From a virus: a stretch of 21,998 bases of DNA. Position 1 is the stretch's first letter. Every line of letters starts with the position of its first letter. Positions 5,127-13,042 of this stretch are shown piece by piece. The notes under the pieces were generated by a model. The model saw nothing but the letters and a program-made list of their open reading frames with translations, did no database searches and was not told the DNA's origin. Where the stretch lies: positions 1 through 21,998 of IMG/VR virus record IMGVR_UViG_3300037132_000058. One strand, written 5' to 3'. A program made the position numbers and the translations under genes.

Positions 5127-5792
5127 CCAAAGCTCACAATAAAACAGGCTCGTTTCTGTGTCGCCTACTTCAAAGGCGGCTGCTCGAACGCTACTGAGGC
5201 GGCTTTAGCTGCTGGATATAAACCCAAGACAGCGAGAGCGATAGCTTCGGAAAACTTGACAAAGCCAAACATAATTCAAAAAATAAGCCACCTACGCGCC
5301 GCCGTTGATACTTCCGCCGTTGCATCTGTCCAGGAGCGCAAGGAAATACTCACTCAAATCGCCCGCGGCAAGCTCATAGACTTCTGTGAGTGCGGCGAGG
5401 ACGGCGTCTGGTTTAACATCGGGCCTGAGACGCTTCGAAGCGCGGCCCTCGCATCCGTTACCTCAAAGACTGTCATAGGCAAAGATGGGGCGGATGACGC
5501 CTTGTTTATCCATGCGGAGCTTCGTAATCCTGTGGACGCTATCAAGGAACTCAACAAGATGGACGGAGTCTACCCCTCCGAGTCGATAGACATAACATCC
5601 AAGGGTAAGCAAATCAATACCTCGATCACACAGATAAACATAGGAGAAATCGATGTCTCAAACGCCCTCGCTATCCTTGTCAAAGCGGGGGCCGTCCGGC
5701 TGGGAGCCACTGAAGACGGTCAACCCCCGTCTGAACAAGTACATACCTCACAAGCCGACGGACAAACAGTTAGCCTTCCTGCTACTGGATAA
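5064..5792 (+). CDS. terS: Terminase small subunit, N-terminus fused to the IS right end
   Basis: LTIKQARFCVAYFKGG...NATEAALAAGY and KPKTARAIASENLTKPNI match the helix-turn-helix region of the Terminase_2 small-subunit family, which binds phage DNA and starts packaging. No ATG exists upstream. GTG 5064, inside the IS, has GGGAGG (5051-5056) seven bases before it and would add about 19 IS-encoded residues (242 aa in total). GTG 5049 is possible too. Family members usually begin with a few residues such as MTPKLT-KQ. Here that position is ATA 5121, with AAGGA (5109-5113) seven bases upstream, giving 223 aa. The IS therefore replaced or displaced the native start region. The last 140 bases overlap TerL. 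Confidence 0.82.
   Translation: MRSLKNPRSLEPGSVKETTITPKLTIKQARFCVAYFKGGCSNATEAALAAGYKPKTARAIASENLTKPNIIQKISHLRAAVDTSAVASVQERKEILTQIARGKLIDFCECGEDGVWFNIGPETLRSAALASVTSKTVIGKDGADDALFIHAELRNPVDAIKELNKMDGVYPSESIDITSKGKQINTSITQINIGEIDVSNALAILVKAGAVRLGATEDGQPPSEQVHTSQADGQTVSLPATG
5082..5102 (+). repeat. IS right-end hairpin
   Basis: CCCC-GCTC-TTTA-GAGC-C-GGGG: the same 21-base design as the left end, with one unpaired base. It is followed by agtgtcaa, the usual right-terminal sequence of such elements. Confidence 0.75.
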
Positions 5793-7008
5793 CCAAGAGG
5801 TGTTTTACGGCGGGGCGGCTGGCGGTGGCAAGTCCGACGCTCTTTTAATGGCGGCTCTCCAGTACGTAGACATCCCGGGATATGCGGCCATCATCTTCCG
5901 TAAAAACTATTCAGAACTCACACTCCCCGGCGCACTACTTGACCGCTCCCGTGAGTGGTTGTCTAAATTCCAAAGCCAGGGTGTTGTTTGGAAAGAGCAG
6001 GAAAAAACTTGGCACTTTCCGAGCAGCGCGACGATCTCATTCGGCTACCTCGATAACGCCACGGACATGTACCGCTACCAGGGCGCGGAATTCCAGTTTG
6101 TAGCCTTCGATGAATTGACCGAGTTTTCCGAAAAAGCCTTTAAATTCCTCTACTCCCGGTTACGCCGCCTCGAAACATCTGAAATCCCCTTGCGTATCCG
6201 GGCCGCGTCCAACCCCGGCGGTGTAGGTCATGACTGGGTAAAGCAGCGGTTTATTACGGAGGGTCTTGAAAAGGGTCGTATATTTATACCGGCACGGCTA
6301 GACGATAACCCCTACCTGGACAGGGGGTCCTACACTCAGAGCCTCAATCAGCTTGACCCGATAACCCGACAGCGGCTTCTTCTGGGCGACTGGTCCGCCA
6401 GAGACACGGGAAACTTATTCAAGCGCGAGTGGTTTGACATCGTAGAGGCTGCGCCCGCTGGCATCAGGTGGATAAGGTATTGGGACATGGCCGCCACGGA
6501 GGCCACAAAGGGCAAAGATCCGGACTATACCGCAGGATGCAAGATAGGCAGGGACGGACAAGGGAAGTTCTATATAGCCGACATGCGACATCTCAGGGCA
6601 TCTCCCCAGGGCGTCGAAGCTCTTGTAAAACAAACAGCCATACTCGATACTACCGCAACCAAAATCTACATCGAACAGGAGCCGGGCGCGGGCGGTAAAA
6701 CATTAATCGATTACTACATCCGCCAGCTCGCTGGTTACTCGATCACCCCAGACAGGCCCGCTACCGACAAAGTTACGAGGGCCGCTCCGGCATCATCCCA
6801 GGCCGAGGCTAAGAACATATTACTGATACGGGGCGCGTGGATTGGCGACTTCCTAGACGAGGTTGAAGCCTTTCCCAACGGCTCACACGATGACCAGGTT
6901 GACACGATGAGCGCGGGGCTGGGGATACTTACAGGGACCGCTGATTTACTCGCCCTCTGGCAGGGAGCGGCCAAACTTATGACGGACAAACAGGAGCAAC
7001 ATGGCTGA
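5653..7008 (+). CDS. terL: Terminase large subunit
   Basis: 451 residues. ATG 5653 follows AGGAGA (5642-5647) at a good distance, although it lies 140 bases inside terS. The ATPase has Walker A GGAAGGGKSD (K60, S61) and Walker B VAFDE (D153, E154), then a SNPGG coupling motif. The RuvC/RNase H-like nuclease has D278 in WDMA, E341 in YIEQE and D413/D414 in HDDQVD. This is the complete packaging motor and headful or cos nuclease. With TerS and the portal it pumps DNA into the prohead. Length and motifs are normal. Confidence 0.95.
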   Translation: MSQTPSLSLSKRGPSGWEPLKTVNPRLNKYIPHKPTDKQLAFLLLDNQEVFYGGAAGGGKSDALLMAALQYVDIPGYAAIIFRKNYSELTLPGALLDRSREWLSKFQSQGVVWKEQEKTWHFPSSATISFGYLDNATDMYRYQGAEFQFVAFDELTEFSEKAFKFLYSRLRRLETSEIPLRIRAASNPGGVGHDWVKQRFITEGLEKGRIFIPARLDDNPYLDRGSYTQSLNQLDPITRQRLLLGDWSARDTGNLFKREWFDIVEAAPAGIRWIRYWDMAATEATKGKDPDYTAGCKIGRDGQGKFYIADMRHLRASPQGVEALVKQTAILDTTATKIYIEQEPGAGGKTLIDYYIRQLAGYSITPDRPATDKVTRAAPASSQAEAKNILLIRGAWIGDFLDEVEAFPNGSHDDQVDTMSAGLGILTGTADLLALWQGAAKLMTDKQEQHG

Positions 7009-8764
7009 TTTTAGACTATATACTGCAAAGCCCGAAACGCCCGCCTTGTGGCTCCCGTCTAACGTTGGGTTCGGTCCTGGTGCGCCTATCAGCCCCTCTG
7101 CCCCCGGCGAGAAGCCCCGCGCCAATGACTATGCGGTCTCGCGCAACATGCAAATCATGCCCCGCGCTACCGAGGCGCGGGCGGTTACATATGACCAGAT
7201 GAGGGGACTGGCGCAGATTGACGGCATCCTACGGACTATCATCGAGCAGCGCAAAGACGAGCTGAAGGGGCTGGATTGGCAGATAGCAACCCGCAAAGAG
7301 TTTGCCGACGAGGATTATTCCACCGAACAGAAACAGGGTCAAAAGTTCTTTGAGCGCCCCGATTTAGAACATACGTTTGACCAGTGGCTCGGCATGCTGG
7401 CCGAAGACCATTTTGTCGTTGACACCCCGGCTCTCTACAAAGAGCGAGACCGTATCGGGCGTTTCCGCTCCCTGCAAATAGTGGACGGCACTGGGATACT
7501 CGTACTGGTGGATGACACGGGGCGTGTTCCGGCTCCGCCCGAGATGGCTTACGAGCAAATCATCAAGGGTATGCCGCGCACGTCTTATATTAAACCCGTT
7601 CCCGGCGATAATAACGGACAATATGAACTTTACTACAGGCCATATAACACTCACTCAGACGGGGTGTATGGCTTCTCGCATGTGGAGTCAATCGCCCAGA
7701 TTCTCAACATCGTTATCCGGCGCAATGTGAGCTTCCTTGAATGGTTCCGCTCGGGCAACGTTCCCCAGGGCATCGTTCAACTTACAGACGATACTATGAA
7801 AGCCATGACGCCCGATCAACTTCCCCAATGGCAAGCTGTGATTGATACTTTGTTATCTGGTGATCTGGCCCAGCGGTCGAAGATGCACGTCCTGCCCGGT
7901 ACGGGCGGCGTCCAAATGCTCCAACAGCTCCAGTTTGATGGCCTGTTCGACGAATGGCTGGCCCGCGTAGAATGCGCCTGTTTCGGTGTCTCTCCCGCCC
8001 CTTACGTTCGCATGATGAACCGGGCCACCGCCGAAACTCAAGAGGAAGCGCGCCAGGAATATAGCCTTATTCCCCTACTTAATTTCTTCAAGTCGTGGTT
8101 TGACCAGATTCTTTGTGACGACCTTGGCCTCCCCATGCTTGAGTTTATCTGGACGCCGGGCGCGAATTACAACAAAGAGCGCTCGGATATGAATGACCAG
8201 ATGCTGTCAAAGGCAATTAAGACCATCGACGACATCCGGGGGGAGCAGGGGTTACCTCCCCTTGATAACGGCATGGGGGCGATTCCCCTTGTTTTCACAG
8301 GTTCAGGGCCTATCCTGCTGGCCGATGTCCTGTCCGGCAAGTTCCAGCCCGGAGCGGTTCAGGGACAGCAGGGCGCCCAAATAGGCCAGCCGCAGGGTTT
8401 ACCCGCCTTATCTATCGCGCCGCCGGATGATGAGCGGGAATCGGATTACTACCCCGAGCTATCCCTGAAGTCCGAGCTGGACGCATGGGAGAAATTTACC
8501 CTTAACCGGCTGGGTAAAAAATCCTTGAGGGAATTTGAGACGAAAACTATCCCCGCCGAAATGAAGCAGGCCGTCTCTGTGAAACTGGCTGGTGCGTCTA
8601 CTCCCGAGGCGGTAAAAGCTTTTTTTGACGGCGTGCGCACGGGTTTAGGGAGAAGGAACCGCACACCCGCAGTGGGGGGCTCTCTTGACCAGCTTATCGG
8701 CTCCTATGAGGACGTGCTAAAGACCGCAATGGAAAGGGCGAAAGCTACCGTCGAGGCGGCTTAA
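7001..8764 (+). CDS. Portal protein
   Basis: 587 residues, starting eight bases before the TerL stop with GGAG upstream. Segments such as IDGILRTIIEQRKDELKGLDW near the N-terminus, a stem/wing region with FSHVESIAQILNIV and FGVSPAPYVR, and a Gln/Pro-rich linker fit large tailed-phage portals. Position after TerL confirms the role. The protein forms the dodecameric ring at one capsid vertex through which DNA enters. The C-terminal 120 residues (after about 465) form a separate charged helical domain (ELSLKSELDAWEKF), longer than in many portals and perhaps contacting the minor head protein. No membrane segments. Confidence 0.9.
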   Translation: MADFRLYTAKPETPALWLPSNVGFGPGAPISPSAPGEKPRANDYAVSRNMQIMPRATEARAVTYDQMRGLAQIDGILRTIIEQRKDELKGLDWQIATRKEFADEDYSTEQKQGQKFFERPDLEHTFDQWLGMLAEDHFVVDTPALYKERDRIGRFRSLQIVDGTGILVLVDDTGRVPAPPEMAYEQIIKGMPRTSYIKPVPGDNNGQYELYYRPYNTHSDGVYGFSHVESIAQILNIVIRRNVSFLEWFRSGNVPQGIVQLTDDTMKAMTPDQLPQWQAVIDTLLSGDLAQRSKMHVLPGTGGVQMLQQLQFDGLFDEWLARVECACFGVSPAPYVRMMNRATAETQEEARQEYSLIPLLNFFKSWFDQILCDDLGLPMLEFIWTPGANYNKERSDMNDQMLSKAIKTIDDIRGEQGLPPLDNGMGAIPLVFTGSGPILLADVLSGKFQPGAVQGQQGAQIGQPQGLPALSIAPPDDERESDYYPELSLKSELDAWEKFTLNRLGKKSLREFETKTIPAEMKQAVSVKLAGASTPEAVKAFFDGVRTGLGRRNRTPAVGGSLDQLIGSYEDVLKTAMERAKATVEAA

Positions 8765-8827
8765 ATGGATGACACGCTGTCTAAACTCTCCCAGCAGATG
8801 CAACTTGCCGCGGCGCAGGCGGATTAA
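8765..8827 (+). pseudogene. Truncated duplicate start of the minor head gene
   Basis: A 20-codon frame begins on the base after the portal stop and ends at TAA: MDDTLSKLSQQMQLAAAQAD. The next gene begins MNEILASLSKNMQLAASQ. Ten of the first 18 residues agree but only five codons are identical. This looks like the original 5' end of the minor head gene, cut off and replaced by a diverged copy downstream. The spacer 8828-8926 is AT-richer and holds no gene. Confidence 0.55.
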
Positions 8828-8926
8828 GTTAGTTGTAAGTTCGTAGCGACGGACTTTATCCAACCCAAAAATTCTAGTTTGCTCATCGTAAACTTTGCAC
8901 GATTGATGGGCTAAAAGTCAAATGAA

Positions 8927-9661
8927 ATGAACGAAATATTGGCCAGTTTATCCAAGAATATGCAATTAGCGGCGAGTCAATTTCTTGTATTGGCCTACAC
9001 TCTGGGCCGCAACAAAGCAGCTAAGAAGTACGGCATCCTTCCCTGGGGCGAGATCGACAACGTAAATATCGCCATGCTGATTAACCGGCACGCGCAGGAA
9101 CTGGCGGCGAGTATGGCCGCGCTCGAACTCCGAGCTTCACAGGGCGAGCCTCTTAAAGACCTGCTTGACGGGCTGATTCACCGGGTAGGTTCGTGGTCAT
9201 GGGTACTCTCGCCTGCTCTCGCGCTGGGGCTTGCGGCTTATGTTGATACCGCGCGCCGGGACATCGCCACACAGATACAGGTTGAGACCGTCCCACCAGG
9301 CAAGCCTCCTATTTCAGGTGCCGTGGGCGTACTGCCCGCAGCGAATGATATAGGAATCATCTGGTATACCGCCGAGGATAAAAGGGTCTGCCCGAAGTGT
9401 TTATATCTGGCCGGACGGTGGTTTGACGCGAAGCAGGCCTACGATTTAGCCCGATCAATCCACATTGGGTGCAGGTGCTCAGCTTTTTTCGACATCGGTA
9501 TGCCGGATGAGGCGCTAGTCGGCCCGATCCCCGGGTACAAGCCTGGCACCGCTCAAGATGTTTACAGGGATTTGCACGTTGACGGGCTGGCATCAGCAAG
9601 AACTCGCCGCGCCCGGTCAATCATCGAAAAGGGAAAACCCAAAGAATACGCGAGGGCATGA
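8927..9661 (+). CDS. Minor head protein (Mu F-like head morphogenesis)
   Basis: 244 residues. The diagnostic part is C-terminal: AEDKRVCPKCLYLAG (C155, C158) and IHIGCRC (H179, C182, C184), the Cys/His pattern of Mu gpF / SPP1 gp7-like head morphogenesis proteins, which associate with the portal and help DNA exit or head assembly. The N-terminal half is helical. The gene normally follows the portal, as here, but a 162-base interval containing a truncated duplicate start separates them. No strong ribosome site precedes ATG 8927 (taaaagtcaa). Its first 20 codons are AT-richer than the rest, consistent with a recombination joint. Confidence 0.85.
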   Translation: MNEILASLSKNMQLAASQFLVLAYTLGRNKAAKKYGILPWGEIDNVNIAMLINRHAQELAASMAALELRASQGEPLKDLLDGLIHRVGSWSWVLSPALALGLAAYVDTARRDIATQIQVETVPPGKPPISGAVGVLPAANDIGIIWYTAEDKRVCPKCLYLAGRWFDAKQAYDLARSIHIGCRCSAFFDIGMPDEALVGPIPGYKPGTAQDVYRDLHVDGLASARTRRARSIIEKGKPKEYARA

Positions 9662-9831
9662 TGGCCTCGAAGAGTTTATACATCAACTTTTACTTCACAC
9701 CCTACCTCGTGGAGCGCCTCAAACAAGCCATAGAGCTTGACCTCTTGGAGGTCTACCAGCCTTCCATCGAGTCAGTTTATGTCAAGGGTGTATACGCTTT
9801 AGTCCCTTCCCTTAATTTTTACCTGAATTAA
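9658..9831 (+). CDS. Small hypothetical protein (57 aa) between head genes
   Basis: ATG 9658 overlaps the minor head stop as ATGA, and a second ATG follows at 9661. The frame reads MMASKSLYINFYFTPYLVER and continues to TAA 9829-9831, ten bases before the protease gene. The protein is rich in Tyr, Phe and Leu (SLNFYLN end) with a mixed-charge middle. It has no recognisable motif, and the aromatic stretches are too broken by polar residues for a clear membrane helix. Tight coupling on the left and exact fit in the gap support a real gene. Function unknown. Confidence 0.6.
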   Translation: MMASKSLYINFYFTPYLVERLKQAIELDLLEVYQPSIESVYVKGVYALVPSLNFYLN

Positions 9832-9841
9832 GAGGTGAATC

Positions 9842-11551
9842 ATGGAATTATCGTCCAATCTCTCAGTAAAGGCTCAAAAGGTTTTTAAGGCCGTCTATAA
9901 CCGCGAGTTTGCCAAAGACGGCAACGAGGCCCGTGCTTTTAAGTGCGCTTCTGAAAAGGCAGGCGCCACAATCGAAAACCTGCCAACCGAAGATACCGAG
10001 AGCCGAGTCAACAAAGAGGACTTGTCCCAGTCCTGTGTTGATGAGGCAAACGCCGCCGCCGATTACAGGGCGAGGGCAGATTTGGCCCTATCGGCAGGTG
10101 ACGTAGAGTCTGCCGCTCTCTTTGAGCATATCGCCGCCGAAGAGGACGGGCATTATAACGAGTTCGCAGGGCGGCTTCAGGGTATGAGTAAGGCACTAAA
10201 GGCGCTCAAGACAGCATTTGTCGAAGAGCCATCAATCCCCGCCGTCAAAACCTACGCGGTCAAGTTCTTCGATGAGGAAAAGGGCGTCGTGGAAGGTTTG
10301 GGCGTCCCTTACGGCGGCCCGCTGCGCGAGAAAGTCTCAGACCTCGGCAAAGACCTTCATGCCGAGTGGTTTGACGGCAGGACCGACTGCACGTCCGAGC
10401 GGTATGACGGCAAATCGGTCAAGTCCATGCCGGAACTTTACCACCACGGGCTTGACACAGAACTCAAAGACGCGCCCATCGGGAAGGTTATCGAAATCAC
10501 GGACACGCCGGAAGGTAAATGGTTTAAGACACAACTCGACACGGCCAACCGCTATTACGAGCTAATCAAGATGCTCGTTAAGCTGGGTAAGCTCAAGTTT
10601 TCGAGCGGAGCGTTTGCCGATGGCGTGGTCAAATCACTTGAAGGCCACGTCGAAAAATGGCCGCTCAAAGAGATATCACTCACACCCTACGCGGCCAACC
10701 CTATGGCCGACACCGCTTTCAAGTCCCTACTGGAAACACCGAACTATAACGAAAATAAATTGGAGGTAAACATGGCAACAAAAAAGGCCGTCAAGGCCGA
10801 AGAGAAACCCATAACTCCCCCGGAACCTGAAAAGAAACCCGAAGACGGCGCACCTACCCCTGTCGAAAAGCCCGCTGTGGAAGTCCCCGAGGACGCGAAG
10901 CCGGAAGCCGTAAAACACTTTATGAAGTGTGCGACGTGCGGCAAGTCCATTCAACTCCCCCAGCCGGTCACTGACGCCCTCAATGCGTTGGTGGCGTCAG
11001 CCCAGGACATCCTGTCCGGCGGCGACGGCAGCGGTGAGACCGCGCAGGATGAGCAATGGGCCGCCCCGCCCGTCCCGCCCGCGCAACCCGTCGCGCCTGT
11101 TCCCCCGAAGGCCCCTGCCGCCCCAGTTTCTGAAGCCACCGAAACCCCCAAGCAGGAAGCCGCGGAACCTGTAGCCGAGCAAACCCCCGAAGAGGAGAAG
11201 AAGAAACCCCCGTTCAAATCAGTTACCCCCGAGGCGGTTAAAAGCCTTATCGACGAAGCTGTAGCCAAGGCGATTAAAGGCGTTGAAGAGGCGGTTGTAA
11301 AGCCGCTTAAAGAACGCATTGAGACCCTCGAAAAGCAGCCCGTCAAAGGCCCCCCGCTCCGTGACGTAAAAGCGGTTACCAACACCAAAATGGGAGAGAC
11401 CAACGACCCCAGCAAGGCAGCCTTCTACGACGCGCTGCTCAAAGACCCCAATATCTCCGCATCGACCCGCATGGAAATCGCCCGGAAGTCGGCTGAGGAC
11501 TCAATTATGGATGTCTTCGCCGCCGGCCCCCAATCGCCCCGACACAATTAA
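9842..11551 (+). CDS. ChaB / ferritin-like / prohead protease / scaffold fusion
   Basis: 569 residues. Residues 5-40 resemble a ChaB domain (AQKVFKAVYNREFAKDGNEARAF broken by short variation). Residues 63-112 look ferritin-like (DEANAAADYRARA, EHIAAEEDGHYNEF). Residues 135-300 form an HK97-type prohead protease domain (XkdF-like) with candidate catalytic H201/H202 in YHHG and S254/S255 in KFSSGA. The rest is Pro/Glu/Ala-rich with a CATCG pair, a predicted coiled coil (AIKGVEEAVVKPLKERIETL) and a helical tail, as in scaffolds. It should therefore act as scaffold inside the prohead and be cleaved when the protease domain activates. It lies directly before the major capsid gene. An internal start at 10772 probably makes free scaffold. 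Confidence 0.82.
   Translation: MELSSNLSVKAQKVFKAVYNREFAKDGNEARAFKCASEKAGATIENLPTEDTESRVNKEDLSQSCVDEANAAADYRARADLALSAGDVESAALFEHIAAEEDGHYNEFAGRLQGMSKALKALKTAFVEEPSIPAVKTYAVKFFDEEKGVVEGLGVPYGGPLREKVSDLGKDLHAEWFDGRTDCTSERYDGKSVKSMPELYHHGLDTELKDAPIGKVIEITDTPEGKWFKTQLDTANRYYELIKMLVKLGKLKFSSGAFADGVVKSLEGHVEKWPLKEISLTPYAANPMADTAFKSLLETPNYNENKLEVNMATKKAVKAEEKPITPPEPEKKPEDGAPTPVEKPAVEVPEDAKPEAVKHFMKCATCGKSIQLPQPVTDALNALVASAQDILSGGDGSGETAQDEQWAAPPVPPAQPVAPVPPKAPAAPVSEATETPKQEAAEPVAEQTPEEEKKKPPFKSVTPEAVKSLIDEAVAKAIKGVEEAVVKPLKERIETLEKQPVKGPPLRDVKAVTNTKMGETNDPSKAAFYDALLKDPNISASTRMEIARKSAEDSIMDVFAAGPQSPRHN
10772..11551 (+). CDS. Nested scaffold protein from an internal in-frame start
   Basis: GGAGGT (10762-10767) stands just before ATG 10772, which is codon 311 of the protease fusion, after the end of the protease domain. 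Translation here would give a separate 259-residue protein: Pro/Glu-rich region, CATCG pair, then coiled coil. A protease gene containing an in-frame scaffold gene is well known from lambda C/Nu3. The ribosome site is seen directly. Its use is inference. Confidence 0.65.
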   Translation: MATKKAVKAEEKPITPPEPEKKPEDGAPTPVEKPAVEVPEDAKPEAVKHFMKCATCGKSIQLPQPVTDALNALVASAQDILSGGDGSGETAQDEQWAAPPVPPAQPVAPVPPKAPAAPVSEATETPKQEAAEPVAEQTPEEEKKKPPFKSVTPEAVKSLIDEAVAKAIKGVEEAVVKPLKERIETLEKQPVKGPPLRDVKAVTNTKMGETNDPSKAAFYDALLKDPNISASTRMEIARKSAEDSIMDVFAAGPQSPRHN

Positions 11552-11571
11552 ATTTTTAACAGGAGAAGAAA

Positions 11572-13032
11572 ATGCCTCAGACAAACAACCTCGGACTTAC
11601 CACGGATGAAACCTTGGCACTCGCTCAGGGCCTCCAGACCGGCCCGCGCAAGGCCACTTCCGCCGTCAAGACCGGCATCACCTCAAGCCAGTATCTTTAC
11701 GGCTACCCACTGGAAGCCCCCGCGAAAAAGCTCTACTTTATCGAGGACACCCTGCGCCGCCGCATCCCCCGCGTTCTCAACGAGACGGGTGGCGTCGCGG
11801 CTCACTGGAAGGTTATCACTGCCATCAACTCCGGCAAGATCAAGGCTTCCGTAGCGGCAGGTGCCGTTGCAACCGCCCTGACCCTGGCCACCGCCGAAAA
11901 GAGTGCTAACTACAAGACGCTCAACCAGTACAATACCTACGATGACGAGTCTCGCATCTTTGGCCGCAAGTTCGAGGACGTGCCCCAGCTCGGTATGCTG
12001 TCCACCCTCCAGTCGCTGATGATCCAGGAAGATCGTTACGACCTGGGCGGGAACATCACCGCCCTCGGCGCACCCACGACTGTCACCGTCGCAGACGGTG
12101 CTTCTTCCGGCGGCACCTTCGCCGGCTCGGCCTACTACATCTCTGTTTCCGCCCTGACTATTCACGGCTGGCAGAACGGAGCGGCTGGCCGCATCTCTAG
12201 CGTGGACGCTCCCGACGAGACCCCCGCCACTTCATGCAACACCGGCACCCCATTCTCTGCGTCGGCCAACCATACCCTGACCTGCTCATGGACGGACGTG
12301 CCCAACGCCTTCGCCTATAACATCTATTGCGGCACCGCGTCCTATGCCGCCGCCGTTTATATCGGCACGGCCTTCACTAACAGCGTCACCCTGACCAGCC
12401 CGACGTCCTATAACGGGTACACCACCGGAACAGGTGTCGGGAACTCCGCCGACCAGACCGCCGACGCCAACGCCTATAACGGCATCGTTCCTCTGCTGAA
12501 TGCGGCCTCGTCCGGCGCCTACTACAAGAGTCTGGCTGGTTCTGCGTTGACAGGCGACGGCTCCGGCGGCGTGGTCGAAATTGAGACCATGCTGCAATCC
12601 ATCTGGAATAACTACCGCGTTTCCCCAACCGCCTTCTTCGTCAATGCCCAAGAATCCAAGTCTATCAAAAAGCTGGCCATCGGATCCTCGACCTCTAACG
12701 CCGTGCGCGTGACCATCAATGAGGACGACAAGAACAAATTCACCGCCGGCAGCGCCGTCAACACCTACTTCAGCCCCTACCAGGAGCAACTCATTGAGAT
12801 TAAAACCTCTGTGCATGTTCCTCCAGGCAAGATCATCGCCATCGGAGAGACCGTGCCCTACCCGAACGCCGAAACCCCCAACAACCTCGAAATGGAACTC
12901 CAACAGGAATACTACGGCGAGATGTTCGCCCGCACGACCCGCGTGACCCCTGTCGGCGTCACGATGATCGGCGCGCTCAAGCTCTACCTGCCCGGTGCCT
13001 GTGGCGTCATCTCCAACATCATCCCTAGCTAA
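11572..13032 (+). CDS. Major capsid protein with an inserted Ig/FN3-like domain
   Basis: 486 residues, with AGGAGA before ATG 11572. The gene directly after a protease/scaffold is normally the major capsid protein. The N-terminal part (AKKLYFIEDTLRRRIPR, NQYNTYDDESRIFGRKFEDV) and C-terminal part (IWNNYRVSPTAFFVNAQESK, IAIGETVPYP) fit an HK97-fold shell protein. Residues about 165-290 form a Ser/Thr/Gly-rich beta segment with TLTCSWTDVPNAFAYNIYCG, the W...A-Y-N-I-Y pattern of FN3/Ig-like domains, probably displayed on the capsid surface. Codons end in C far more often than in neighbouring genes, as expected for the most expressed protein. A strong terminator follows. Confidence 0.88.
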   Translation: MPQTNNLGLTTDETLALAQGLQTGPRKATSAVKTGITSSQYLYGYPLEAPAKKLYFIEDTLRRRIPRVLNETGGVAAHWKVITAINSGKIKASVAAGAVATALTLATAEKSANYKTLNQYNTYDDESRIFGRKFEDVPQLGMLSTLQSLMIQEDRYDLGGNITALGAPTTVTVADGASSGGTFAGSAYYISVSALTIHGWQNGAAGRISSVDAPDETPATSCNTGTPFSASANHTLTCSWTDVPNAFAYNIYCGTASYAAAVYIGTAFTNSVTLTSPTSYNGYTTGTGVGNSADQTADANAYNGIVPLLNAASSGAYYKSLAGSALTGDGSGGVVEIETMLQSIWNNYRVSPTAFFVNAQESKSIKKLAIGSSTSNAVRVTINEDDKNKFTAGSAVNTYFSPYQEQLIEIKTSVHVPPGKIIAIGETVPYPNAETPNNLEMELQQEYYGEMFARTTRVTPVGVTMIGALKLYLPGACGVISNIIPS

Positions 13033-13042
13033 AACGGAACGC

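Noticed and set aside
10951-11415. 154-codon minus-strand frame opposite the scaffold region.
   Set aside because: It mirrors the Pro/Ala/Glu-rich scaffold on the other strand. No motif or ribosome site.
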